Below are positions 1-13,576 of a DNA stretch of 64,000 bases, one piece after another (the first letter of the stretch is position 1; each line of letters starts with the position of its first letter). The position numbers were made by a program, and so were the translations under genes. Under the pieces are notes generated by a model. It did not search any database. It worked only from the letters and a program-made list of their open reading frames with translations, and had not been told where the DNA came from. Source of the DNA: Chionis minor (taxonomy: Eukaryota; Chordata; Aves; Charadriiformes; Chionididae). The stretch covers positions 9,963 through 73,962 of the forward strand of contig VZSF01008943.1 of NCBI GenBank assembly GCA_013398295.1, in the 5' to 3' direction.

Positions 1-146
1 TCTCTGAGATCTTCACTCTTCCATCAGATTTGTTGGACCTGGCCAATGAACTCAAAGGCTGCGAGGGAGAGACGGATACAGCGCGGTCCTTGGGACTGAA
101 CAAGCCTTGGTTCCCCAACTGGGAGAAAAAATACCCAAAAAGCTAA
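1..146 (+). CDS. 3'-terminal coding exon of a gene entering from the left (probably WDR49 by gene order)
   Basis: One frame is open from base 3 to a TAA at 144-146 and encodes 47 residues. The composition is protein-like: it reads SEIFTLPSDLLDLANELKG near its start and ends WFPNWEKKYPKS. The left end runs off the window, so the acceptor and the rest of the gene are not visible. An AATAAA at 456-461 would give a 3' UTR of about 330 bases. I do not recognise the residues. In mammals, as I remember it, WDR49, SERPINI2 and ZBBX are consecutive genes on one strand. Here the same strand next carries SERPINI2 pieces and then ZBBX, so WDR49 (a WD-repeat protein) is the natural candidate. That identity is inference from synteny only. 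A chance ORF is unlikely but not excluded. Confidence 0.6.
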   Translation, partial: SEIFTLPSDLLDLANELKGCEGETDTARSLGLNKPWFPNWEKKYPKS

Positions 147-455
147 ACTCGTCGGCAGAATGGGAAGCAGGAAATTCAGTGTTGTTCTCTGTGAAGTGCA
201 GTGCTCAAGGTCTGCCTCTTTTATTTTTTTTCTTCTTCTAGCAGCCTGATTTTCACACTGTACCTCACCAAATGTATAACTGGTTTTGATGTGGAATTCA
301 CTCCTGTTTTGTAGCCTTGAAAGCTGTATTTGATAAGGAGAGCCTGTTCCCAAGAGAAATTCATGATCACGAACAAAAAGCAAGGCAACTCTGTGAGCCG
401 GTGTGCAGAGAAGGCAAGATAAAAAGAAATAAGAAGCAAGCAAAGCTGGAAGGAA

Positions 456-461
456 AATAAA
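456..461 (+). terminator. Candidate poly(A) signal of the left-edge gene
   Basis: AATAAA lies 310 bases after the TAA of the left-edge exon and is the first canonical hexamer downstream. Its use is inferred from position only. Confidence 0.4.
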
Positions 462-499
462 CGTCCTCTTACAAAGGCAGGTGCTTAGAAGGAACGTCG

Positions 500-3400
500 T
501 ACACAGAGTGAAACTCCCCTTGCTACGTGCTATTAGTTTTACAGTGCAATCCCTTTTTTCTTGGGGGCAACGTTTTCAGCCATTACTTGGGATCTCGTCC
601 TTAAACAGCTCTTAGGTCTTAACTAGGATCCCATCTCTGTAGCTCGCCTTCTGTTTTCCATCAAAGTAACGGAAATCAACGAAGGTATTTTTATGCTTTT
701 TTTGGTTTGTTTTGACTCATTTTTCTGACTGAAGTCCAGCTGAAAGTTTCTAGGCAGTGGGATGTTCTTGGAGTGTTTTAAAACTGAGAGCGATCAAATC
801 CAGATCCGATTTAAATCAGTTTGGGTCCAGAGAAGTTATTTGTCCATTATTTACCTTCTTCCAAAGTAAGGTTTTCCGTAAGAGTTTCCTGGTCTAACCC
901 TGAAAAGAGAAATATGACTGTGAGGCCAGAGAAGAATTTGATGTTTGCAGAGATTTTTCTTCCAAAGCACATGCTGCGCCCAAGGTTCGATATTCATGAA
1001 TTCAGATTAAACAAGTACTGACCCCAAACTTGGTATCACACTTCTACCAGACATCTCTTTATATCTAAGAAGCCATATGCAAATGACAATTAGTAGTTGA
1101 GCTGGATGCTTGATTGGATTAGGTTGTGTGAAAACATTTATCATGGCAATCATGGTTCTTTTTCCCTTGAACTAAAAAACAAAACAAAAAAAATTGTGTT
1201 TCTTTGAAAAAAAACCCGCACCCCAATATTCTGACACTGTTTTACTCTAATCTCCTTTTCGAATCTGAAGGGCAAGAAATCTCTGTAGACAATCTAATTT
1301 CCTACATTTCCCAGCTTAATACCTGTTCTGGATAAATTTGGGGAAAGTAATTGACTATTCAAGTGCTTGCCTAAACCGACAGAAATGTTTTAAGAGGTGC
1401 TTTTTCTGAAAACTCAAACCCTAATTCTTTCTCCACTGGGAGCTTTGCTATTCATTAAGGAGCAAGGTCAGATTATAGGAAGAAAACAACAAGCTGGTTT
1501 CCAAGCTCAGATGCAACTTCTGCTCGGGAAATAGTGCTCTCTGCAGTGTAGGGTTGGGCCCTTGTCTTATCATTTCTACTGGAAAATATTTTCTCACTAC
1601 AAAATGGACTTTATTCAAGCCAATTTGCAGATCTTACCGAAATAACGGTAGTATATTGGCTCGTACTCAAGTTTAAGTCAATCTACAAAACATCCTGTTG
1701 TGGAATAATTTGCACGTGTAATTTTCCAGACCGAATCCTGCAATGATTTGAGATGTCAGTCACATCGAATTCAGTAGGACTACTCCGGTTTACATATGCT
1801 TTTAAAAAAAATAAAGCTCAAGTGCATAGTTGTTTACAAGGTCAAAACATGTTTTTTTCCAGTATCATGTAAACTTCACAGTAAATAAAATCTCCTCCTA
1901 CAAGAATCCAGTTGCATAGTAACACGGTAATGGGTAAGATCAAATATGTGTTCATTAAATCAGAGCCATTATAGCACCTGATGGCAGGGATATAAGAATC
2001 AGCGCACAACTTCATGAAGTAAAGCAAGCTGAGGAGAGTTCAGTAATCAAGCCAAAGACATGAAGAATAGAACTTTAGATTTTTTAACTTTTTTATTTTT
2101 TCCCCAACTTCATCTCACAACTTCTGTTTGTGTTTTCTCCGATAATTTTTTACAGCTCTCCTGTATTACTGCCTTAATGACTTTAGGACCTCAATTACAC
2201 GCATACTGGATGCTCGATGCTTTCTAGGTGGTGAAAAACTATCGTTGCTCTGAGAAACCCTAATTCTAAGTTAGATTATTAAGATAATGCAATGGCGTAG
2301 TGGAACGAAGCAAGCAGCTCTTACACATGAGTACGCAGGGAGGTTTGCAAACGCTACGGCAAGGATCAACAGGAGGCTCTTAAATGCAGGGCAGAAGCAG
2401 CTGCACGGTTGAAGGGTGGGAGAAGGTGGAGAGATGACTATTCTGAAGGGTGACAGCAAGATGTATCTGCCAGCCCAGCGGGAGCAGAGGGTACGTTCCC
2501 TTTCGACCGCCTGATGCTCACGCGAAACATTTTCTTCTTCATATCAGTTAAACTTAATTTCAGACCCGAGGAGTTTCAAGCAGAGGCCAATTTTTAAAAA
2601 TTGATCTGCTGTAGCGACGCCCTTTCTTGCCTCCCCGAAATGGAAAGCGATCGTTGCACATCTGCCCCAGCCGAGAGCTAGGCAGGTCTGCGGTAAAAAT
2701 GGGCGATAGCTTTGTGGTACCAGGGACTTAGGCTTGATTATTTCTGTCCTCAGGGCTTGAAATTAAATCTCTGTACTCTCAAACAAAGAAGATTTCTACC
2801 GTCTCACAACACCTGTCCCTAGTCCTAGGAGACGGCAATATATTGGACTTTAAAATAGTGTCACCTTTATCTACAGAAAAGCTTTTTTGGTCAATCTCAG
2901 AAGTTTCCAAAACATTATTTATGGCATTCCCTTCCTTTAAAGCTTGAGCAAGCTCGAATTTAAAACACGCAGAGTGACAATGAATGTTTGTAAAACGGCC
3001 ACAAATAATGGTTTTGGTACAGACACAGCACACACAGCCTGGATAATACATTACTGAGTTGAAACGTACTTGTGACAACTCCCATAAGTGACAATAGCCT
3101 TATCTCAAACTCATCCAGATTAAAAGCTTTCTAGATGTTCCATCATATATTTCCAGTGCTTTTCATGTCACAATATTTCTCCGCTTTAGAGTAGATTGCT
3201 TTTAGGCTAAAGCTGTTTTGTTCACGTACGCCTGTTCAGCTAGTGATAGACAGGGGAATTTTTTTGCATTTGCACAGTGTGTCCCGGGTAAAGGCTGGGC
3301 TGAATTGCAGCCCCTGCGCTGACTAAGGAGGACCAGAAGTTGCTTCTGATTCCCTTTTCTATGGGAAGAGAGGAAAGGGGCACAGGACAGAGCAATTCCT

Positions 3401-5440
3401 CCCGGAGCCACGCAGGACAAGATAGTCACGAACCCTCTGTCATAGATCGGTTTCAAATACAGAGCTCTGAATTCTGATCCAAAGGTGGTTGCAAGGTAAA
3501 CAAAAGTATCAGGTAAACTGGGATAGAAGTGAGTATTTCCTGAGGTCTTGTCATCCCATTAAACCAAGACATTGTCCCTCCATTAATTTCTTACCGAAGG
3601 CAGACCCGCAGCCCAGCTAACGCTGCGTGGCTCAGGACGGCAGCCTCTGGGTTTAAAGGTGGTGCGCGCCTCGGTGCATCAATCACATCATAGTTTTTCA
3701 TGATAAGCTTAGCTGTGTCCTTGTTTTAGTCTCTCCATTTCGAGGAAACCTACTTTAAAATCAAACAGTGGAGAGGCGTGATATTGTTTTCCAGGTAGTT
3801 GTACACATTAATCCTTTAAACGGCTTTTGGCAACAATTAACGTATTACTGATGGTTATTCACGTGAGGCAGCGTTGCAACAGTGGTTAGTGATGGCTATT
3901 AACACAAGAAAGTGACATATTTTAAATCGTGTTTGGTATTACCACTGCCTAAATCCAGGTTATATTTGCTTAAGCTTTCAGCAGTAGAGCAGAGCGGTAA
4001 GCACAGGCATCATCTCTTTTCCCAGTTCACTATTGATCTCAACAGAAAGCGTTTTGGAAAACTTGACTGAATTAAATATATATTTATCTCTGGAACTTAA
4101 CATGTTTGGGCACTCATCCAAAGCCCGCTAAAGTAAATGGGAAGAGTCCCATTGGTTTTATTTCTTTGCAGATGATGCCTTTAGGACAGTGCAGGTGATA
4201 AATGGAATTATGGGTTTGGTGCAGGATTCTCAAAAGCGCTGAAGTGAGATGCTTTTACAATCCCTGCTTTCAGCTCCTTAATGTGATTGAAGTTTATACC
4301 CTAGGTATTAGAGAGATCCTGTTTCTTTGTATAGTGCTTGTCCAGTGATAAATAAGACTCCCATAAAAGAAAATAAATATGCTGTGGCAGTTCTTTGAAT
4401 GGAGGAAAAGGGTGTGCGGGTGTTGGTGATCCTTTTGAAGTGTACTTCTGTGTCAATACCTGAAACAAAGGTTTGACTTGGGCTTCCACGCTTCAGCGAA
4501 AAAATTCTTAGTCTTTAAATGTCACTTAAGGTCAGATTTATAGCAGTACCTTTAGTCGTCTTGACTTAATTCTGGATGGGGGCATTATACAATTGAAAAT
4601 CCAGGTTCATATTTGCCATGACAGCCACTCTCTACTTGCAACAGAGTATTTCACAATAATTAAAATAATGCACGGGCTTGGTATTTGTGTGTAAGTGATA
4701 CAACATTTGCGTTTGTAGTATTTGCTGCTCAAATCGGGCAAACAAGTCAATCGTCAAACTGGTTTCTCAGGAGGGAAGAAACCCCCTCTTCTAAGTCGTG
4801 AAACAATTTTCATCGTGTCCATGAGTGGGGCATTTAAAAAAATATGTTACCTTAAACCAAGTGATACTTGTAAGACAGCCATAAATATGAACTGTAACTT
4901 GTATTTATATGGATTTTTGCATGATTAGATCTAAGATCCCTTCAGACGCAGAAGTGTACTGTAGGGGCTGATACACACAAAGTCCTGTTACAGGTCAGAG
5001 ATGACGCTCCCGACAGATGCAGGCAAATTCCTTACATGTGAACTAAAGACACTGAGCAATAAAACTTCAGAAAAACTTCAGTGCTGTTTTACCTAACTTT
5101 CTCAGACAGCTGTCATACTCTGAAGGTAAGTCATTTTCCTGGTTTGAGTAATTTAATTGGTTTCAATCACTCGGCGGGGGAAAAGTGCAATGAACCACGC
5201 TATAATGGTAAGTTCTTAACGGTAAAGCTCTGCTTCCACTGGTGTTGCGATGTCACCGGCTTGGAGATGAGCTCCATCCCTGTGCCGCCGAGCGCTGGGC
5301 AGCTGGTGGTGGATCTCCCTCAGGCCCTTCTCCCTCCTTGGTGCTGCTCTGGTTCTTGAAATGGGGCAGCAGGGGTTAGAGGGACAAGTGCTTAAAAGCA
5401 GCTGTGGGATGCTAAGGGAGCACCCATGGCAAGTACCTCC
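500..5440. other. Intergenic spacer, no gene recognised
   Basis: AT-rich unique sequence between the left-edge gene and the serpin remnants. The ORFs here (60-100 codons on both strands) overlap one another, lack splice context and show no family I recognise. No CR1 fragment, tRNA or other RNA gene was seen. Confidence 0.6.
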
Positions 5441-5450
5441 CGACCTGCTG

Positions 5451-5515
5451 TTGTCTAACAAGCAGTTAGACAAGCTGTCTAGAAGGACAAGCTGTTGTCC
5501 TTGTTGATAACAAGG
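5451..5515. repeat. Cluster of consecutive perfect hairpins
   Basis: Three perfect inverted repeats follow one another: ttgtctaac/gttagacaa (5451-5459 and 5465-5473, 5-base loop), aaggacaa/ttgtcctt (5483-5490 and 5495-5502, 4-base loop) and ccttgtt/aacaagg (5499-5505 and 5509-5515, 3-base loop). The second and third share bases, so only one can form at a time. A small extra stem, agaca/tgtct, lies at 5468-5472 and 5476-5480. This could be a mobile-element end, a structured RNA, or microhomology-driven local duplication. No family is recognised. Confidence 0.6.
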
Positions 5516-8055
5516 GTACAGGTTCCCTGTTACTGGCGTAAACTGCAGCAAATTATTCCTTTGAAGCATTTTTCACATGGTAACAGCTGCAAATCAATGT
5601 AGCAAATAAGTCTAAAAGAAAACAGATTAATGTCAAAGTATAGTAAAGATACCTGTCAAAACGATCATCTTTGACCTTCAGAGGCAGGCTGATTACGTAG
5701 ACACATTCTGTTGAATACACTGTTAAAGAAACAAGCCAAAAGCCACCTGGAATCAAATACACATAGTCTAAAGTCTGATCCCACATCTTGGAAGTCAGAA
5801 TTTTTGCCACGGGCTTCAATCCAGGCCAAACCAAATCCTTCAGCGAGGACCTCTTGATGCCCCGCATGGTGCTCTGTGGTCACCCTTCAGCCCCAGCCTT
5901 GCTGAGGGTGGGAGGTGACGGCTGGAGACCTTTGTCCTTGAGGGCTCTGCTGCCTTCGGGCAGTTCCAGCTTGCACGGGGACAGCTGTAGCCACCCCAGA
6001 GCATCTCGGCCGAAGGACTCTGTGCCCACAAAGGGGTTCTGGCCACACGTGCAGTTACCATCTGGCACTCAGGGTTACCCGCTGTGCGAACTTCACCCGT
6101 GAGCTCCTGGCTAAAATTACTAAGGCAATGAAATATTCGTTACTACCACAAAAGATTTCTGGAATCAGCTTCAGGTCGTTTGTGAGGACTTGGCTGTAGC
6201 TCCGTTCTCTCCTCAACCTTCCCTAATGAGTATTTTTGACTGTCTTGTTTCAGAAAAGTATGGCCGGCGGTGAAAGATTAAAAAAAATAGTTCAAAAGGC
6301 AATTCTATAGGTTTTGATAATACTCTTAAAATGTGTGCAGCCGTATGGAAAAGAGGAATTCATGTTTTTAAAAGTGGGAGTATTTGCATCTCAAAAATTA
6401 GAGAGGCAATAAGTCTATTTTAATTACTTCTAATACAGTCTTAATGAGTACAGCCACTGATTTACACTTAGAGTAAAAAGCCTGCAGCATATTTAATGCT
6501 GCTTTGAACCACCATTTCCTACCAGAGCCCTCTCCAGGCTCTCAAAAATATTAATTTACCAAGGGATAACCTGGCTTTTATCACGTATTCATTGACCAAA
6601 GATCTATGATGCAAGTCTGTCCATTCAGGCAGGTGATTACGAGCGATCACAATTTGTTCCCCCCCCCCATTAGAAATGCTTAAAGAGACAGGTTGCATTG
6701 AACACCGTCTCTCCGACTGCTGCCAAGCGTCCCGCAGCCCGTCTCTGGCAGAAAAGTCTCTTTTCAGGCTGCCTATTGACACAACATGGCACGAGCAGAG
6801 CACTGGCAGTAGGTGGCCGCAACACTAAATGGATTTCATACCCTGCAAAGGTTGTAAACACGATGGTGTCAGAAGACCAGAACGAGTATGGAACTCGAGG
6901 GGAAAAAAAATACGCTGTAATAAACTAAACTGCTGATTGACTGGCACAAAGCAGTTTAGCTGTAATGCTAGTGACATCAGTGGAGATGCTCTGCAACTGC
7001 AGTTGATTCAGGCTTCAAAAATGAAAATTAAACCCAAATATGTGATCAATAATTTGAAGATGTCAAAATACGAGCACTCTCAATGCCGACAGTCAAAGCA
7101 CACGAGTGACTTAAAAAGATGACCTGTATCTCTTATGTGCTACCCACACTGAAAAGCAACCGCTCAAAGACTGTATTTTCAGCTCCTGGCATCAATTTGT
7201 TAGAGGACCAAAATATCTCACGGGTATGTTATCCTTAAATTGCTTTTTTTCATGTTTTGGTTTTGAAATTATTATTATTTGGTATTACCCTCTGACGAAA
7301 CTCATAAGGTTAACAGACAGATTTGCCATGCTTACGCTGAGCTGCCTTTTAATTTTTTTGAGTAGTCCCTGAGCCTGTTTGTGATGTGAAGTGCGTTTTA
7401 GGGGCAGAATGAACTTGCTCGTAAATCACCGCACGTGTCAGAGTTGCAGGAGGATAGATTAGGTCTTGATGCTGAAGGGGTGGCTTCGTTTTATTTTCCA
7501 TTCTGCACAAGCAGGGTCGATAGCGCCTTCGCTACCCATCAGGTTGCATTTACAGGAGGGCTCTGAGTGGGAGGCAGGATACCCAGTGTTACCATGGCTT
7601 GTCTTTCTGCCCTCTTGCTCTTCTTGAGGGTCAGATGTGGGGTACCACTTTTAGGTGGTGCGGTGGTATGCAAGCAGAGTGCATGAAAAAATAAAATTAA
7701 AAAAAAAAGGGAGGGAGAGAAGAGGGGAAAAAAAAAAAAAAAGAGAGCATTTGGTATCACATTCTTTCCACACATACTTCAGCCTTCGTTATTTTGCCCG
7801 TGTCCGCAGGTAGCGGATCCACCTGCTGTGGTTTGCCGTAAAATGATACGGCACCCTCTTTTGTGTGAACCTTACAAGGATGTTGTCAGTTTTCCCAGAC
7901 ATCCAATTTCCTTACCTATCACTTTTAGAAAGATGGCACTAAGGGGCTGTTTGGAAGGGGAGATCGTTATCCTTCTCTCTCAACTTTCTGTTTCATGAGA
8001 ACGGGCCCGCAGGCACGAAGGCAACACTGAGAACAGGACAACTCATTCACAGAGC
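5516..8055. other. Intergenic spacer before the serpin remnant
   Basis: No gene recognised. A purine-rich low-complexity tract (A runs with GGGAGG) covers about 7,686-7,750. The longer ORFs, such as minus strand 5553-5867, have no recognisable domain or splice context. Confidence 0.5.
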
Positions 8056-8059
8056 AGCA

Positions 8060-8432
8060 TCCGCGGCACTGTACCATGACTTTCAGGGAATTATGGATGC
8101 ATTTTGTGGATGGCTAACAACGCTATTAGACAGCTGCTTCATGTCGGTCAAATGAAGATGATACTAGTAATGTTTTTTCTGGGGGTGAGGAATTCTCCTG
8201 GTTCCAGCCACTTTTGTCTGTCACAGTGCCACGAAGAAAAAAAAAAAAAAAAAAAAAGATTTACATTTAATCTTGCCAATGTCCTCTACCTTCAAGTAGG
8301 ATTCATCGTGAAAGAATGGTATTGCCATAGCAACGAGGAATTTTTTTCAGACGGCTATAAAACTGGTGAATTTCCAAGACACAAAAGCTTATTCAGAGCC
8401 CAGAAGTACCTGGATAGAAAACAAAACAGATG
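8060..8432 (+). pseudogene. SERPINI2: SERPINI2-like exon, frameshifted remnant
   Basis: Serpin-like residues can be followed along one strand, but only by changing frame. GIMDAFCG (8087-8110) matches the helix segment before the LGA motif. AIRQLL (8122-8139) matches the IRQ.L segment. GGEEFSWFQPLL (8184-8219) matches the GEEF..LK segment. After an A21 run (8237-8257), FTFNLANVLYLQVGF (8260-8304) is followed by VKEWYCHSNEEFF, which closely fits remembered human SERPINI2 (FTFNLANALYLQEGF, VKEQYLHGNKEFF). The order and spacing match a serpin exon, and a GTAAAT donor follows at 8433, where a serpin I exon would end. At least three frame changes are needed, so no functional serpin can be read. The start of the exon (signal peptide side) is too worn to place. 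SERPINI2 is a secreted serpin of clade I; SERPINI1 is the alternative but fits less well. Confidence 0.8.
8237..8257 (+). repeat. Homopolymer A21 inside the serpin remnant
   Basis: Twenty-one consecutive A residues sit where intact relatives have a short lysine-rich stretch (EKK). The reading frame before the run differs from that after it, so expansion or slippage here is one of the lesions in the remnant. The exact length may be an assembly estimate. Confidence 0.8.
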
Positions 8433-8439
8433 GTAAATT

Positions 8440-11400
8440 CTCTGCAGCTTTTGCAGAATCATTTTTTGCCAGTTATTCCCCGCTTTCCCTTATGTCCTAA
8501 ATGTTTGCTTTACAATGAATTTGTGATCCGTGACAGATTCAAGACTTTGCTCAGTGGAATTGGAAGTCGGCACCTCCGTAGCCTGTTCCTATGAATGGCT
8601 AATCTGTAAAGGACGGGAAAGCTGCTGAGCTGCTCTGGAAACACCACAGATCTCCTTTAGATTCTCCGCCGTCAGAAGCGTTTCTCAATACTGTTATACA
8701 GAATGATATTTTCTGCAGCTTAAGGAGTTGTGATATTGGGAACTCACCAAGCAAAAAGTCCCTGTCTTGTAAATGACTTCTAAGGATGCACCTGGCCATT
8801 ACGCCAATTTGAAATTTGACTCTTGGAATATGACCCAGGGAAATTTGGACTATAAAAAGGGTTTTAAACTCTGAAGGGTGGTGCGCTACTAACACCTCTC
8901 TAAAAGGATAGGTACTGCCACGCATCGGAAATTCTTGCCATGAACACAAATTCTTTTCACACGTATCCACACTTCTGCTCGCACATGAAAAGCATTTTTT
9001 TTTCTTCTGATAGGAGCAACAGATTTCTGTAGGCAGACTCCATGCGGTACCTGCTTTTAGATTTTAATTTTGTTTAAAAGAGAGCGGCTGACACTATTGT
9101 GATACTTTCATAGGAAATGACTGCAAATTTCATTACAACTCTTCCTCTGGGCAAATTAATAATACAGAAATCATTCCGAGTGCAGACTTTGGTCTGGTTA
9201 GGTTGCTTCTGGTGAGTTCTGCTTCCTAAGAGAGTGAAACAGCGCCAGCACAGAGGCTGCTCATAAGCAGCTTGAGTAAGAAAGAGTTCTCCCTGACTGA
9301 GGTATCAACACGACGTTTTCCCCGGAGAGTGAGACCTGGTATTTTAATATAAGCGGCATCGTCCATGTACATTGAATATTAATCATTGCCTTAATCCCTT
9401 ACCAATTCCTAGACATAACTTTTTTGCCTTAATTCTAGCCATTTTTCTGACAATCATGAGAACAATCAGATTTTGCTACAGCCAGAGAAGGAGTCCAGCT
9501 TAGTCTTAACACTTCTGCATAATGTACAGCTGTAGAAGCGATAGAAGAAAAGTATTGCGGTTAGGTGATTTGAGAAAGGCTTCCTGAAATTCAGGAGGAA
9601 GAAGTAGAAATAAATTTTCAGTTAAGTAATATATTTTTGGTATTGCGCTTCTTTTCCACTATATTTTGTTGGTTTTCACTATGTAAAAGTTGAAAGCTTA
9701 ACATAAAGACATTATGAGGATGTCCATAGTATCAAGCTCTCATCTTGCTTCTCATGATTTAATGGGAGTTTTTCCATTGGTTTTGGTAAGCAAAAGATCC
9801 AGATCTCCTGCCACCCATCCCAGTGAAGACCAGAACCCTGCTTGCTTGACTTTTATATATATTTCTATATTGCAGTCTGGGAGCAAAGAATGTGACTAGT
9901 CCTTTACTGCACAGCACCAAGTAAACCCTGGGCCGCTGGGCATTGACATTTGGCACCACTTCCCTATTAGACCTTGGGAATGTGAATTTTGCCTTTATTT
10001 CTGCTCTAGTTTTCTGGTCTTTAAGCTGCTTGTGAACTTGTTTTAACACAGAAAAAGTCATTTACTACATCTAGTGAGGATGCTAATAGGGAATTGGAGA
10101 TAACTTGACTTTATGACGGAGTTTGCCAGTATCAAATTTTAATTGTTAACCAGCACATCTTCAGTTGTAAACCACTGTTCTTGAGTGTATGCATCGTCAC
10201 GTAAATGGGCCATTTTAAGTCTTCCCTTTGCCAAACGCCTGCAGGGGAAGTAATAACTACAGCTGGAACAGACTACAGTTACAATATGCCCCGTGCATAA
10301 GTTTTAAAATTAAATGCCATGTCTTGAGTGGAAGAAGTTAAACCTACTATTTCAAGCCAATTACTATCAACAATTATTTGTGCTTGGTCCTCAAAGAAAA
10401 TGCATATTACACAGCATTCGTACAGCGACTGAGGCAGATTTTCTTCCTTGTAATTGTCTTTAGCTTGTGATTTAACCGAGTGTTTTACTAAGCTGTGTCA
10501 CTACTCTCTGCTGCAGAACGAACTACACAAGAGCGATGGGGCAGTGGCCCGCGGTGGCAGATTCTGACTCTTGACCATATTTCCAATTTCCGACAGAGAA
10601 ATGCAGCCTGTTCTTCATGGCCCAAAGATGGATCTCGGGTAGCTGATTTAAAAAAGGGAAAAAAGTTATTTCTTCATACAGTGCAGAAGTGACTTACTCT
10701 TACAGAAGAACAAATCACAGGCTCCTGCGTCAGAATGTAGCAGAAGTCTATTAGGTTATTTTCTTTATTAGATTTAACTGATCTTCAGCTACTCTTCCTT
10801 CTCACGGCAGTCCTTCTGCTAAGATTATTCACTGTCTCTGAACAGAATGAAGCATTCAAACAAACAAGTCCTTATATTGGAATATTTTCCAAAAAGAATC
10901 CTAATTCCTCATCCCAGCTTTCCTTGTTCTTCATCCAGAGACAGTTCAAGTCCCTTAGTACTGCTGTAGTAGCGTTTGGTACTGCTGGACTGGGGAATAG
11001 TAACCACACTTCATTTCTTTATTTTACTACCATAAGGCAGCATTTTTGTGACTTTATTATTAGCACCACATGATGACAATCAGCAAATGAGTGCTGAGGG
11101 GGAGACAGGAAATTCCCCACTACCTTTCACACCACCATTTTTAGCAACATGCCTTTGATGAAAAGAAAATTTCTGCTGTTTTATGATCTGTGTTGGATTT
11201 CAAATGTGAAAACTAAGATAATTCTGAAGTTATGGGCCGGAATCCATGACAGATCATTTGTAGGAGATGCAAATGGATGCCATAAGAAGAACAGAAATTA
11301 CTGTTTTTAATGATTACACAATTGGCATTTTTTTTTGGACTGTCTTCAGAAATGAATTATGGAATTTCTCGCATAATAATAGGCATTTAGAGAACGATGT

Positions 11401-13570
11401 AGGCCTCTATGAAAGCAAGGAACTATATGAAGAATGTAATATACAGTAGTTGTACCTTAAGTAGTTGTTCGCTACTGAACAAAAGCTGAATAAGCCCCAA
11501 AAGCAGTCAACTTTGCATCAACTTGAGAGACATGCATTAGTAGTTTAATCATATTACACATCAGATATTTAGATTTTTCTTGTTGAAATAAATAATAAAG
11601 GCAGGTAAGGTCAGCTTAATTGGTAAGAAAAATGGAATTGTTAATGTTCTGTGACACTACATTTCAGTGTGGTATTTTCTAATGCCAAGGACATTTAATA
11701 GTTGATGAAAAACCAAAGTTCACAGTAATGATTAGCATTAAGTTATTTTTCCTTCCCTTTGAATATGTGGGTTTCATGCTTGTTTTGGGAATGCTGAAAA
11801 AGCCTGTTAGATCACAAAGTGGAAGAGATATGGAATAATCACGTAAAGATAGAAAGATGTAATTTTCTGCAATTACAATCTAATTATTAGTAGTTAAGTA
11901 TGGGTTTTATGTATTAAGTGTTAAAAAGATGAGAAAACTTGAACTTCAGAATAAAAATTCTGTTTCTCTAGCAGCTTATTCTTTGCCCATCCAATAACTG
12001 TCTCTTCATCTTAATACAACAATCATGGAGATGTATTTGAAATCCATATTGATTAATTCATGCACACTGTGACTCGATATCTAATTCTTTTTTTCGTCAG
12101 CTTGCTGGAATTGGAAGAAAACGTCTGATCTTATTCCTCTGCTGGAATGATTTTTGCATGAATTTTAAAACAGCGAGATCTTCCCTTGTATTTACTTGCA
12201 GGACTAATATTTTAGTCTGTAACTCTGGCACACCAGCAGAGATGATTAATTTCGATTGCTTTTTGGGACAAAAAAAGGACTCCAGTGAAGCTCTTCTACG
12301 GTGAGGCTTTTCTTCCCCCTTTTTCTCTTCTTTTGTTCTTAATACGACAGTTGTTTTCTCCTTGCTTGTTTGTTTGTTGACTTTTTAGACACAACATGAT
12401 TCTTTTCCTTCTTTATTTGGGGTATTGTCAGCAATTTCCTGATAGATATTCCATTTTGTCTTTTCTCAGTAATGATCCAATAACTAGACTACAAAATTTA
12501 CACTATAAAGACATCTTTGTTTATAGCCAAATATCTAACATATGCTAATGGCTTCATCTAAAACTCTGGTGGAGCCATGACCAAGGTTGTGATTTTAACA
12601 CAGGTGTAGCCAGCAGCCACCCCCTTACGTCGTTACGAGATAGTAACTACTTTCTTGTGGGGCCTACTAGGATTTTACTTGGAGGGAGGGCTCGCTTGTA
12701 GGGTACCAGTGTTTACAATGATTATATTCAATTATAGCATTTTGTAAAGTGCTTTCTGTGAAAAGCACAGTAAGAAATCGATCTAGTAAAGGCCTTTGGC
12801 ATCTCCGGCAGTATTCAGGCAGAACTGAGATACCCGAGTCCAAAATATTAAAGTACAAACACAGAAAATAGATCGTTGATATTGATACTAAAGTTCCCTA
12901 AGCATCAAAGTTCAATTTTTCCTCAGAGGCGTCCCAGTCTGATTAGTTTGCTGTTCAGTATCGCCCAACACAACGGGGATCCAAAAACCATCTCTTTTTG
13001 AAGTTCACAGGCTTAATCTCTTATTCATTAGCAAAGCAGGCACAATTAGAAAAAAATAAAATAATAGAGGTGGTCACTTAAAAAGAGGCCAGCAATGAGA
13101 GTTCAGAACAAAGCAGAGAAACCAAGCCTGAAGGAGACTGGAGAAAACCCACTTGTTAATGGGAGAGTGAAGGATGTTTCTAGCTAAACTGCTAATTATG
13201 GAAAAGAGAGTCTGCTGGGAGGTCAAAAATGTTCATTTGAGACCTCTTTGGTTGAGATGATCAAGGGACAAAGTTTTCCCCTCTTTTGGAGGGATGTAGA
13301 GCAGAGTATTTTGGAGCTGAAGATACATACAGGTCTACTTCTTAAAGTGGGAACAAGAAAGAAATTCTCACATAGAATGAAAGAATTTGGACAATCAGTG
13401 CTTTAGATCAGCTTCCGGAGACGCCTTCTTCTCTCATGCGTTGTGCACTGCCCTTAGAGAGTTCATCTGGAGACATCTATCTAGGTGCTAGGAGCCATGT
13501 GCCTAAAGGGAGCTAAGCACAGCTGTTATTAACTTGTTGCAGGGGAGAAATCTTTTCAAAGTTCACATTT
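8440..13570. other. Spacer between the serpin remnants
   Basis: The middle serpin exons (the region that would carry the YFKG.W and LPRF motifs) would be expected here if the gene were whole. I could not find convincing remains on either strand. A stretch at about 12,020-12,055 reading GDVFEIHID resembles the GDEFSLIII segment of the family, but this is too short to call. No other gene or repeat family recognised. Confidence 0.45.
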
Positions 13571-13576
13571 TGCAGA

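Noticed and set aside
8321..8334. attgccatagcaac fits the RFX X-box consensus
   Set aside because: It lies inside the serpin remnant exon, where it encodes the former YCHSN segment, 13 kb from the ZBBX promoter. A chance match to a loose consensus.
9714..9899. ORF containing PLVLV, compared with the serpin LVLVNA segment
   Set aside because: The conserved YFKG.W motif does not follow in any frame.
12010..12060. GDVFEIHID segment as a possible middle exon of the serpin
   Set aside because: Only about nine residues resemble the family and stops flank it on both sides; too short to support.
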